Positions 44,642 to 51,605 of a DNA stretch of 51,605 nt are shown one piece after another. The stretch's first letter is position 1; the number at the start of each line of letters is the position of its first letter. The notes beneath the pieces are model-generated. The model had not been told where the DNA came from and made no database searches. It saw nothing but the letters and a program-made list of their open reading frames with translations. The stretch lies in contig NZ_JAFLDR010000030.1 of the NCBI RefSeq assembly GCF_017302275.1, positions 1-51,605 of the forward strand, read 5' to 3'. The position numbers and the translations under genes were made by a program. The stretch is from Sulfuritalea sp. (lineage in GTDB: Bacteria > Pseudomonadota > Gammaproteobacteria > Burkholderiales > Rhodocyclaceae).

Positions 44642-45263
44642 GCGACTGATTGCAATTGTATTGATGCTGCTGGCCGGGCTTGTCCAGGCGGGAGCTTACG
44701 ATGACATCCTCGCCGCCGCGGAGAATGGTGAAAACGCCACCGTCATCGGTTTGCTCCAGCGCGGCATGGATGTCAATACGACCGACCGCGCCGGTACCAC
44801 GCTGCTGATGATGGCGGCGCGCACCGGCAATGTTCGACTCATGGAAATGCTGCTGGCCAACCGCGCGGGAATCAACCGGCGCAACCAGCACGGCGATACG
44901 GCGCTGATGCTTGCGGCTATCAACGCGAAATCGCCAGCCGTTCAGTTGCTGCTTGTCATCGGGGCGGAACTCGAAACTTCAGGATGGACTGCCTTGCATT
45001 ACGCGGTATTCGGCGGCAGTGCGGAAACCCTGGCGATGCTCATCGAAAACAAGGCGAAACTCGACAGCCGTGCGCCGAATGGACAGACGGCGCTGATGCT
45101 CGCCGCCAAATTGGGCAAGCTAGATCTGGTCAAATTGCTGATCGACGCCGATGCCGATATGGACCTGGCCGACTACGACGGCGACACGGCATTGCGTCTG
45201 GCGCGGAAAGCCGGCAATAACGAGATAGCCAGTTATCTGCGCCAGGTCGGCGCGGTCGAATAG
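44634..45263 (+). CDS. secreted ankyrin-repeat protein
   Basis: A 209-residue protein with a signal peptide (MPKRLIAIVLMLLAGLVQAG) and about five ankyrin repeats, e.g. AGTTLLMMAARTGNVRLMEM, HGDTALMLAAINAKS, GWTALHYAVFGGSAETLAM, NGQTALMLAAKLGKLDLVKL. Probably a periplasmic scaffold for protein-protein contacts; no partner can be named. It overlaps tatD by 8 bases and ends the mltG-tmk-holB-tatD run. It is convergent with the ABC exporter across 120 bases. Confidence 0.88.
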   Translation: MPKRLIAIVLMLLAGLVQAGAYDDILAAAENGENATVIGLLQRGMDVNTTDRAGTTLLMMAARTGNVRLMEMLLANRAGINRRNQHGDTALMLAAINAKSPAVQLLLVIGAELETSGWTALHYAVFGGSAETLAMLIENKAKLDSRAPNGQTALMLAAKLGKLDLVKLLIDADADMDLADYDGDTALRLARKAGNNEIASYLRQVGAVE

Positions 45264-45316
45264 ATCCAAGGCTTGAAGAGCCGCAAACTTGGCAATTCCG
45301 TCAACCTAAAACAGCG

Positions 45317-45332
45317 CATAATCCGTATTATG
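45317..45332. promoter_or_regulatory. perfect AT-rich palindrome in the convergent ankyrin/ABC gap
   Basis: CATAATCCGTATTATG has perfect 6-bp arms around CCGT, followed by an AT-rich TAAATAAATAAG tract. It lies between two converging 3' ends. It could be an operator-like protein site or part of a weak bidirectional terminator. Confidence 0.35.
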
Positions 45333-45383
45333 TAAATAAATAAGTTTACGGTGGTCAACCGTGTTGCGGATGGGACTGTCCAT

Positions 45384-47180
45384 TCAGGCATCGAGTTGCA
45401 ACGCCGCCAGCCGGGCATATAAACCGCCCTGCGTCCTCAGATCCGCCGGCGTACCGGTTTCGACGATGCGCCCGCGCTCCATGACCACGATGCGGTCCAC
45501 CTGCCGCACGGTCGCCAGGCGATGCGCGATGATCAGCGTGGTGCGCCCGACCATGGCCGCATTCAGCCCACGCTGCACCAGTATCTCGGATTCCGCATCG
45601 AGCGCGCTGGTCGCCTCGTCAAGCAATAGCAAGGGTGCTCCCTTGAGGATCGCCCGCGCTATTGCAATCCGCTGGCGCTGACCGCCGGACAGCCGCGTGC
45701 CGCGTTCGCCGAGAAAAGTCTGGTAACCCTCCGGCAGGCGGTCGATGAACTCATCCACCAGCGCCGTGCGCGCCGCCGCCAAGACCTCCGCGTCGCTGGC
45801 CGCAGCCCGCCCGTAGCGAATGTTTTCCAGCGCATTGGCGGAAAAGATCACCGGGTCCTGCGGCACGATGGCGATGCTGCCACGCAAGTCGTCCAGCACG
45901 AGCTGCCGCAGGTCCTGCCCGTTCAAAAGAATTCGGCCGCCCGAAACCTCGTAATAGCGCAGCAGCAACTGGAACAGGCTGGTCTTGCCCGCGCCGGAGG
46001 GCCCGACCAGCGCCACGCTCTCGCCGGGCGCGATATCCAGGCAGACGTCGTCCAGCGCCCGCGTTCCAGGGCGCGCCGGATAGCTGAAGACGACGTGGTC
46101 GAAACGCAGCGCGGCACTCTCCGGCCGCAGCCGTCGTTCCGGACGTGGCGCCTCGCGGATCGCCGGTTCCGCATGCAGCAGTTCGAGCAGCCTTTCCGTC
46201 GCGCCGGAAGCGCGCATCACGTCGCCCCACACCTCCGCCAGCGTGCCCACGCCGCCGGCCACCAGCGCCGCGTAAAGGACGAAGGACGCCAGCTCGCCGC
46301 CGGTGAGCACGCCCTCGTGCACCTGCCGTGCGCCCACCCAGAGCACGAAAATGATGCTGCCCATCACCGCCGAGATGATCAGCACCGTCAGCGCCGAGCG
46401 CACCCGCGCGCGCCGGATCGCCGTCGCGAAACTGCGTTCGGTGCGTTCGGCGAAACGGCGGACTTCCTGCCTTTCCTGGGTAAAGGCCTGCACCGTCGGC
46501 ATGGCATTGAGGATCTCGCCCGCCAGTGCCGAGGCGTCGGCAATGCGGTCCTGCGATTCGCGCGAGAGCTTCCTCACCTTGCGCCCGATGGCGACGATGG
46601 GCAGCACCAGCAGCGCCATCAGCCCAAGGTTCAGCGCGAACAGGTAAAAGCTCGTCACCGCCAGCATCACCATGCCGCCGATGAACTGGAACAGGCTGCG
46701 CAGGCCCATCGAGATCGAACTGCCGACCACCGTCTGGATCAGCGTCGTGTCGCCCGTCAGCCGCGACAGCACCTCCCCCGTCTGCAGCGTCTCGAAGAAC
46801 TGCGGCGACTGCGCCAGGACGCGACCATACACCGCATCGCGCAGGTCCGCGGTGACCCGCTCGCCGACCCACGACACCATGTAGAAACGCGCCGACACCA
46901 CCAGCCCCCAGAAGCTGGCCAGCGCGAACAGCGCGAGGAAATGCCCGTTCAGGCTCAGGCCGCCCAGCAGCCCCCCGGCCGCGCGCGGCTGCGCGCCGAA
47001 GCCGAAATCGATCAGGTCGCGAAACGCCAGCGGCACCAGCAGGATGGTCGCCGAACCGACGCACAGCAACACGAAGGCCAGCGCGATGCGCGCCCGGTAG
47101 GGGCGCAGGAAGGGCAGCAGGCCGCGCAGCGGCGACAGGCGGCGGGGAGTGATCGGAGCTTCCAGTGCGGCGGTATCCAT
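45384..47180 (-). CDS. ABC exporter, fused permease/ATPase (MsbA-like)
   Basis: A 598-residue half-transporter. Six membrane segments (residues about 20-310) precede a nucleotide-binding domain with ALVGPSGAGKTSLFQLLLRY (Walker A), RGTRLSGGQRQRIAIARAIL (signature), LLLLDEATSALDAESE (Walker B) and LIIAHRLATV (H-loop). It resembles MsbA/ABCB-type lipid or drug exporters; it lacks the N-terminal peptidase-like domain of HlyB. It lies 72 bases downstream of the RTX gene on the same strand, but no membrane-fusion gene is seen, so a role in RTX secretion is only a possibility. Confidence 0.88.
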   Translation of the reverse strand: MDTAALEAPITPRRLSPLRGLLPFLRPYRARIALAFVLLCVGSATILLVPLAFRDLIDFGFGAQPRAAGGLLGGLSLNGHFLALFALASFWGLVVSARFYMVSWVGERVTADLRDAVYGRVLAQSPQFFETLQTGEVLSRLTGDTTLIQTVVGSSISMGLRSLFQFIGGMVMLAVTSFYLFALNLGLMALLVLPIVAIGRKVRKLSRESQDRIADASALAGEILNAMPTVQAFTQERQEVRRFAERTERSFATAIRRARVRSALTVLIISAVMGSIIFVLWVGARQVHEGVLTGGELASFVLYAALVAGGVGTLAEVWGDVMRASGATERLLELLHAEPAIREAPRPERRLRPESAALRFDHVVFSYPARPGTRALDDVCLDIAPGESVALVGPSGAGKTSLFQLLLRYYEVSGGRILLNGQDLRQLVLDDLRGSIAIVPQDPVIFSANALENIRYGRAAASDAEVLAAARTALVDEFIDRLPEGYQTFLGERGTRLSGGQRQRIAIARAILKGAPLLLLDEATSALDAESEILVQRGLNAAMVGRTTLIIAHRLATVRQVDRIVVMERGRIVETGTPADLRTQGGLYARLAALQLDA

Positions 47181-47220
47181 GCCCGATTATCTTATGGATA
47201 CAGGTGCCCTGCCCTGCAGC

Positions 47221-47244
47221 GGACCGGGAATGTCGTCCCGGTCC
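47221..47244 (-). terminator. strong hairpin after the RTX gene
   Basis: GGACCGGGA (47221-47229) and TCCCGGTCC (47236-47244) form a perfect 9-bp stem with a 6-base loop, directly downstream of the RTX stop. No T-tract follows on either strand, so it may protect the mRNA end or cause partial termination before the ABC gene. Confidence 0.5.
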
Positions 47245-47252
47245 ATCGCGGC

Positions 47253-50200
47253 TTATTGCCAGTTCGCTGCGATCACCGGCGCCAGCACCTCCTGATAGTA
47301 GCTCGGCAAGCTGGTCTGCCCCGGCGCGGGGGGCGCGAAGACCGCCATCGCCTGCACCAGATTCTCGACCTGGCTGTCGAGCAGCAACTTGCCATCGGCG
47401 GTCTTGAACTGCTCGACGTGGAAATTGGACCCGAGATACCAGTTCTCCACCGTGAACTTGTCCGTGGTGCCGATGATGCTGGCCTCCAGGTGGTTGCCGA
47501 CATGGCGCATCCAGATTTGGTCGGCGGCGATGCCGGCCAGGAATTCCGCGGCATCGACGTTGCCGGCGGTGGCGTCGTTTTCGCGCACCGTGTCGCTGCC
47601 GAAACCGGCCCCGAACAGGTAGCGGTCGTCGCCGGTGCCACCGATCAGCACATCGGCCCCGCCCCGGCCGTCCAGTGTGTCGTTGCCACCGCTGCCGGTG
47701 AGCGTGTTGTTGGCGGCGTTTCCCACAAGCACATTGTCCAGCTCGTTGCCGGTACCCCCGATGTGGTTGGTGGCGTCGCCCGTGAGAGTCAGGTTGTCGA
47801 CATGGGCGGCAAGTGAGTAACTCGTCGGCGTATATATCGTATCGACGCCCTCGCCTGCCAATTCGATGACCTGCGTGGCGCCATAAACGGTGTAGACATC
47901 GTCGCCGCGCCCACCTATCAGGATATCCGCCACGGCGCCGCCGCCGTCGAGGCTGTCGTTGCCATCGCCGCCGACCAGGCGATTGCTGCCGGCATTGCCC
48001 CGCAGCACGTTGTCCAGCGCATTGCCGGTTCCGTCGATCGAGGCGTTGCCGAGCAGCGCCAGGTTTTCCACGTGGTCGGCGAGGATCACGCTTACGGAAC
48101 CGCTCCTTACCTGATCGATCCCCTCGCCGGCGTACTCGAAGACGATGTCGGAGGCATCGTCCACCCAGTACGTATCGTTGCCAATGCCGCCGACAAGCAC
48201 GTCCGCCCCCGCGCCACCATCCAGGTTGTTGTTGCCTGCGTTGCCGATCAGGGTGTTGTCCAATTCGTTGCCGATCGCGCCCACTCCCGAGTTGCCGACA
48301 AGTTGCAGGTGCTCCAGGTTGGCGCCCAGCGTCCAGGTGACGCTGCTGCGCACCCAGTCGATCCCCTCGCCCGGATTCTCGATGATGCTGTCGCCGGCCT
48401 GGTCAACCAGGTAGGTATCATCGCCCGCGCCGCCAAGCAGCGTGTCGCGACCCAGTCCGCCGTCGAGCCAGTCGTTGCCCGCAAGACCGGTCAGGCGATT
48501 GGCGTCACCGTTGCCGATGAGCACGTTGTCCAGCGCGTTGCCGGTGCCGTCGGCGTCCTGCCAGCCGTTCAGGGTCAGGTTCTCCACGCCGCCGGCAAGA
48601 ACAAAGCTGGACGACGCAATGACCTGATCGATCCCTTCGCCTTCCGCTTCGACGACCCGGTCGTCCGCATCATCCACCACGTAGGTATCGTCGCCGATGC
48701 CGCCGATCAGGACATCCGCGCCGGACCCGCCATCGAGCACATCGTTGCCGGCATGGCCTTCGATGACGTCGCGTTGCGAGGTGCCGACCAGCGTGTTCGC
48801 GGTGGCCGTGCCGACCATGTGATTGGCCACGTCGAGCGTGAAAACGTCGGTGGCGCTGGCGCCATCCAGGTCGGTGGCGGTGACGCGCACCGCCACCTGA
48901 CCGACCGGGGCCGCGGGTGGCGTGCCGCTGAATGTTCGCGTCACGGCATCGAAGCTCAGCCACGCCGGCAGTGCCGTGCCATCACTTCGCGTGGCCTGGT
49001 AGCCGAGGACGTCGCCGGGATCGGAGTCGGCAAAGCTGCCAGCCGGCAGCGTGAATGAAAACGCGGTTTCCTCGATGGCAACCTGATCGGCGATCGGCGC
49101 GGCGAGGGTCGGCGCGTGATTGACGTCGCCGACCACTGGTGCGGTTGCGTCGCTGGCGATCGATTCGAGCGTGCCGTGGCCGTCAATGTAGCTGGCCAGT
49201 GCGCGTACTTGCCTGCCCACCTGTGCGTCGGTCAGCGTGAAACTTTCGAACGTCGCGCCGTCGATGTCGCTCCATGTCCAGCCGTCCGCGGAGCTTTGCC
49301 ACCGGTAACCGAGGGTGCCGAGACCGTCGGCGTCGGCGATCGAGTTGCTTGCCGTGAGGGTTCGGTTCTGCGTCGGGCTGCCAGTGATGGTGACGGTTCC
49401 CGTCGGGACGTCGTTGATGTTGCCGACCGCAGGCGTCGGAGTGCTGGTCACCGCCTCGGCCGTGCCATGGCCGTCGGTATAGCTGGCGGTCACGCTGATG
49501 GCTTTGCCCACCTGGGCTTCGGCCAGGACCAGAGTGCTCGCAGTGGCGCCGCCGATGGCGACGCCATCCGCTCGCCACTGGTAGCCGATACTGCCCATAC
49601 CATCGGCATCGGCCAGCGTGTTGCTGGCGGTCAGGGTTTGACCCTGAATCGCCGTGCCACCAACGCCGACTTCTCCGCTCGGCGCGTCGTTGAGGTTGGC
49701 AACGATCGCCGTGGCGGAACTTGCGACCGATTCGAGGGTACCGTGGCCATCGGTGTAACTGGCCAGCGCGCGCACTTGCTTGCCCACCTGCGCTTCGGCC
49801 AAAGTCAAGCTGCCGGCCGTTGCGCCGACAATGTCGGTCCAGGTCGTGCCGTCCGCTGAGGACTGCCACTGGTAGCCGATGGCGCCCAGACCATCAGCGT
49901 CGGCCAGCGTGTTGCTGGCGGTCAGGTTTTGACCCTGAATCGCCGTGCCACCAACGCCGACGTCTCCGCTCGGCGCCGCATTGCCGCCGATGCCGACAAT
50001 CACCGCCGTCGGCTCGCTGGCCTTGCTCTCAAGCGTGCCGCGAACATCCGTGTAAGAAGCCACGGCACGAACCTGCATGCCGACTTGCGCTTCTCCCGGG
50101 GTGAATGTGCCTGCCGTGGCACCGGGAATCGGGTTCCAGGTCGCGCCCGCGTCGACCGAGCTCTGCCACTGGTAGCCGATCGGACCCAGGCCGTCGGCAT

Positions 50201-51605
50201 CGGCCAGGGTATTCCCCGCGACCAGTGTGTGGTTCTGCGCGGCCACGCCGCTCACGCTCACGGCGCCGGTCGGCGCCGAGTTCAGCCGTTGCCGCAAATC
50301 GGCTGCCAGCCAGGTCGGGCCGCCGGAAAAAACGATTCGCTCTACCGCGTACTGTCCCGGCGTGGTCTCGGCGAAGCTGATGCTGTCGCCGGCGGAAACC
50401 GACAGCGTCACCTGGGAACCGCTACGACTGGCGCTCACGCCAGTTGCGAAGATCCCCGCGCCGAACAGGATCTGATCCGTGCCGCCGCTTTCGATGATGG
50501 TGTCTGCCCCGCCGCCGAGCGCAAAGCGATACTTGTCGTCGCCGACGCTGCCCACGAGGGTATCGTTGCCGCCGCGGCCGTCGATGGTATCCCCGCTGGT
50601 GCCATAGCGACCATAGATCACGTTGTCCAGGGCGTTGCCGATGGACTCCACCGTGCCGATGTAGCCGCTATTCATGTTCAGGTTTTCGACATTGTCCGGC
50701 AGGGTGTAACTGAAATCGGCGATCACCGTATCGATGCCTTCGTTCGCCAGTTCCGTCACGATGTCCCCGACCAGCGGCGAGACGTAGTAGGTGTCGTCGC
50801 CCATGCCGCCGATCAGCGTATCCCTGCCGCCAAGGCCGTCAAGCACGTTGTTGCCGGTATTGCCGGTGATGACGTTGTTGAGCGTGTTTCCGTTACCCCA
50901 CACGTTCAGCGGGCCGGTCAGGGTCAGGTTCTCCAGATTGGCGCCCAGCGTCCAGCCGATACCCGACAGCACCGTGTCGGTGCCCTGATTGAGGCCCTCG
51001 GTAATCGTATCGGCATAGTGGTCGACGACGAAGCTGTCGTTGCCGGCAGTGCCGACCATCGCATTGGCGGCGCCGCGGATCACCCGCGCATTGATCTCCG
51101 CCACATTCCACTCGCTCGTGTCGGCGAAAAGGATGCGCTCGATCTGCGCCGTCCCGCCGGTGAAGAACCTGCTGACAGTGAGTTGCGTCGGACTGCCGTC
51201 GAGTACCACCACCAGGCGACCATCGCCGGCGAAAAAGTCGTTGGCATACAGGCTGACATCCGCTGCCGTGATTCCGGCGCCCAGTTCCAGCGTATCCATG
51301 CCGCCGCCCTGGAAGCTCTCGTCCATCGTGTCCTCGCCGTCGCCGCGACCGAAGCGGTAGGTATCGTTGCCGCTGCCTCCCTTCAGCAGATCGTTGCCCG
51401 GCCGGCCAACCAGCACGTCGTCCCCCGCTCCGCCGGTCAAGCTGTCGTTACCTTCCCGCCCATCGAAATGGTCCGCCAGCCCGTCGCCGAGGAAGGTATC
51501 GGCCAGTGGCGTCCCGCTGCTGATGGTGGCGCCGAGCAGCGCGGCATCCCAGATCATGTTGATGTCGTCCGCGAAGCGGACCTGCTCGATCCGGGTCGCC
51601 CCGTC
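47253..51605 (-). CDS. giant RTX/Ig-like repeat protein, 3' part (5' end outside window)
   Basis: An open frame of 1450 codons on the minus strand that continues past the right edge: bases 51605-51558 read in frame as DGATRIEQVRFADDIN before the first ATG at 51557, so that ATG is not the start. Visible order: an N-side block of RTX calcium-binding nonapeptides (about 51480-50500; GGAGDDVLVGRPGNDLLKGG), four Ig-like repeats of about 98 residues (about 50285-49110; LADADGLGAIGYQWQSSADG), one cadherin-like (dystroglycan-type) domain (about 49110-48820), several RTX modules of about 110 residues (GGAGADVLVGGIGNDTYWVD), and a C-terminal region ending YYQEVLAPVIAANWQ, presumably the type I secretion signal. 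It is probably a secreted adhesin or matrix protein. Confidence 0.9.
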   Translation of the reverse strand, partial: DGATRIEQVRFADDINMIWDAALLGATISSGTPLADTFLGDGLADHFDGREGNDSLTGGAGDDVLVGRPGNDLLKGGSGNDTYRFGRGDGEDTMDESFQGGGMDTLELGAGITAADVSLYANDFFAGDGRLVVVLDGSPTQLTVSRFFTGGTAQIERILFADTSEWNVAEINARVIRGAANAMVGTAGNDSFVVDHYADTITEGLNQGTDTVLSGIGWTLGANLENLTLTGPLNVWGNGNTLNNVITGNTGNNVLDGLGGRDTLIGGMGDDTYYVSPLVGDIVTELANEGIDTVIADFSYTLPDNVENLNMNSGYIGTVESIGNALDNVIYGRYGTSGDTIDGRGGNDTLVGSVGDDKYRFALGGGADTIIESGGTDQILFGAGIFATGVSASRSGSQVTLSVSAGDSISFAETTPGQYAVERIVFSGGPTWLAADLRQRLNSAPTGAVSVSGVAAQNHTLVAGNTLADADGLGPIGYQWQSSVDAGATWNPIPGATAGTFTPGEAQVGMQVRAVASYTDVRGTLESKASEPTAVIVGIGGNAAPSGDVGVGGTAIQGQNLTASNTLADADGLGAIGYQWQSSADGTTWTDIVGATAGSLTLAEAQVGKQVRALASYTDGHGTLESVASSATAIVANLNDAPSGEVGVGGTAIQGQTLTASNTLADADGMGSIGYQWRADGVAIGGATASTLVLAEAQVGKAISVTASYTDGHGTAEAVTSTPTPAVGNINDVPTGTVTITGSPTQNRTLTASNSIADADGLGTLGYRWQSSADGWTWSDIDGATFESFTLTDAQVGRQVRALASYIDGHGTLESIASDATAPVVGDVNHAPTLAAPIADQVAIEETAFSFTLPAGSFADSDPGDVLGYQATRSDGTALPAWLSFDAVTRTFSGTPPAAPVGQVAVRVTATDLDGASATDVFTLDVANHMVGTATANTLVGTSQRDVIEGHAGNDVLDGGSGADVLIGGIGDDTYVVDDADDRVVEAEGEGIDQVIASSSFVLAGGVENLTLNGWQDADGTGNALDNVLIGNGDANRLTGLAGNDWLDGGLGRDTLLGGAGDDTYLVDQAGDSIIENPGEGIDWVRSSVTWTLGANLEHLQLVGNSGVGAIGNELDNTLIGNAGNNNLDGGAGADVLVGGIGNDTYWVDDASDIVFEYAGEGIDQVRSGSVSVILADHVENLALLGNASIDGTGNALDNVLRGNAGSNRLVGGDGNDSLDGGGAVADILIGGRGDDVYTVYGATQVIELAGEGVDTIYTPTSYSLAAHVDNLTLTGDATNHIGGTGNELDNVLVGNAANNTLTGSGGNDTLDGRGGADVLIGGTGDDRYLFGAGFGSDTVRENDATAGNVDAAEFLAGIAADQIWMRHVGNHLEASIIGTTDKFTVENWYLGSNFHVEQFKTADGKLLLDSQVENLVQAMAVFAPPAPGQTSLPSYYQEVLAPVIAANWQ
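49650..49673 (-). repeat. motif-like sequence in RTX Ig unit 3
   Basis: On the minus strand it reads GAAGTCGGCGTTGGTG, GC, ACGGCG: three mismatches from the dispersed 24-bp consensus. It is sense and encodes EVGVGGTA. It could equally be due to the domain repeat. Confidence 0.5.
49941..49964 (-). repeat. motif-like sequence in RTX Ig unit 2
   Basis: On the minus strand it reads GACGTCGGCGTTGGTG, GC, ACGGCG: four mismatches from the dispersed consensus. It is paralogous to 49650-49673 through duplication of the domain. Confidence 0.4.

Larger units (their letters stand above)
49110..50285 (-). repeat. four tandem Ig-like domain repeats inside the RTX gene
   Basis: Four units of about 290-300 bases encode related domains sharing TLTASNTLADADGLG, IGYQWQSSADG, AQVGKQVRALASYTDGHGTL. 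Units 2 and 3 are the closest pair at DNA level and share the VGVGGTAIQGQ segment; unit 3 is shortened in the YQW loop. Confidence 0.85.

Noticed and set aside
46490-46560. Weak match to the left half of the dispersed word in the ABC exporter
   Set aside because: Lacks the AAAGTC start and the ACGGCG end.
49110-50285. CRISPR-like regular repeats in the RTX region
   Set aside because: The periodicity is protein-domain repetition of about 295 bases, not short repeats with unique spacers.

Overview
The window is a GC-rich chromosomal segment of a betaproteobacterium, most likely from the Rhodocyclales/Sterolibacteriaceae area. This rests on gene order and protein character only. The runs gyrA-serC-pheA-hisC-tyrA-aroA/cmk-rpsA-ihfB-lapA-lapB-hldE-hldD-cysM and smpB/ratA-ratB-guaB-guaA...ygfZ/mltG-tmk-holB-tatD are betaproteobacterial core neighbourhoods. 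I saw no rRNA, tRNA or CRISPR array.

Layout. 1-1702: start of an OmpA-like envelope protein and an amidohydrolase (mtaD type), both on the minus strand. 1817-9755: gyrA, then a tightly packed serine/aromatic/histidine biosynthesis run (serC, serA, pheA, hisC, tyrA) with overlapping starts and stops. 9760-13610: an accessory island of lower GC that splits tyrA from aroA. It holds a RelE/ParE-type toxin-antitoxin pair, a HEPN-like protein, a Sel1-repeat/trypsin-like lipoprotein and an HNH-like protein. 13621-23576: a fused aroA-cmk gene, rpsA, ihfB, lapA, lapB, ugd, hldE (kinase part), hldD and cysM, i.e. translation plus LPS control and heptose/uronate supply. 23799-30560: nitronate monooxygenase, recQ, a divergent NYN/OST-HTH RNase-like gene, a methyltransferase, a Bcr/CflA efflux pump and smpB. 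30561-38429: a MITE-like element, ratA-ratB, guaB-guaA, ppdK and tadA. 38442-45263: a fused L,D-transpeptidase/acetyltransferase, an NRDE protein, ygfZ, then mltG-tmk-holB-tatD-ankyrin. 45384-51605 (minus strand): an MsbA-like ABC exporter and the 3' part of a giant RTX/Ig-like surface protein that runs off the window.

The most unusual signal is not a gene. A non-palindromic DNA word of about 24 bp (AAAGTCGGCGCTGGCG, two free bases, then ACGGCG) occurs at least eleven times, plus two related copies in the RTX gene and one interrupted copy. It lies on both strands, in several reading frames of unrelated core genes, and in intergenic DNA. It looks like a genome-wide signal such as an uptake, recombination, segregation or nucleoid-protein site. 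Other non-coding structures are a pair of multi-hairpin repeats (20566 and 23632) whose second stem differs by compensatory changes, and a 267-bp terminal-inverted-repeat element with a TAA target duplication between smpB and ratA.
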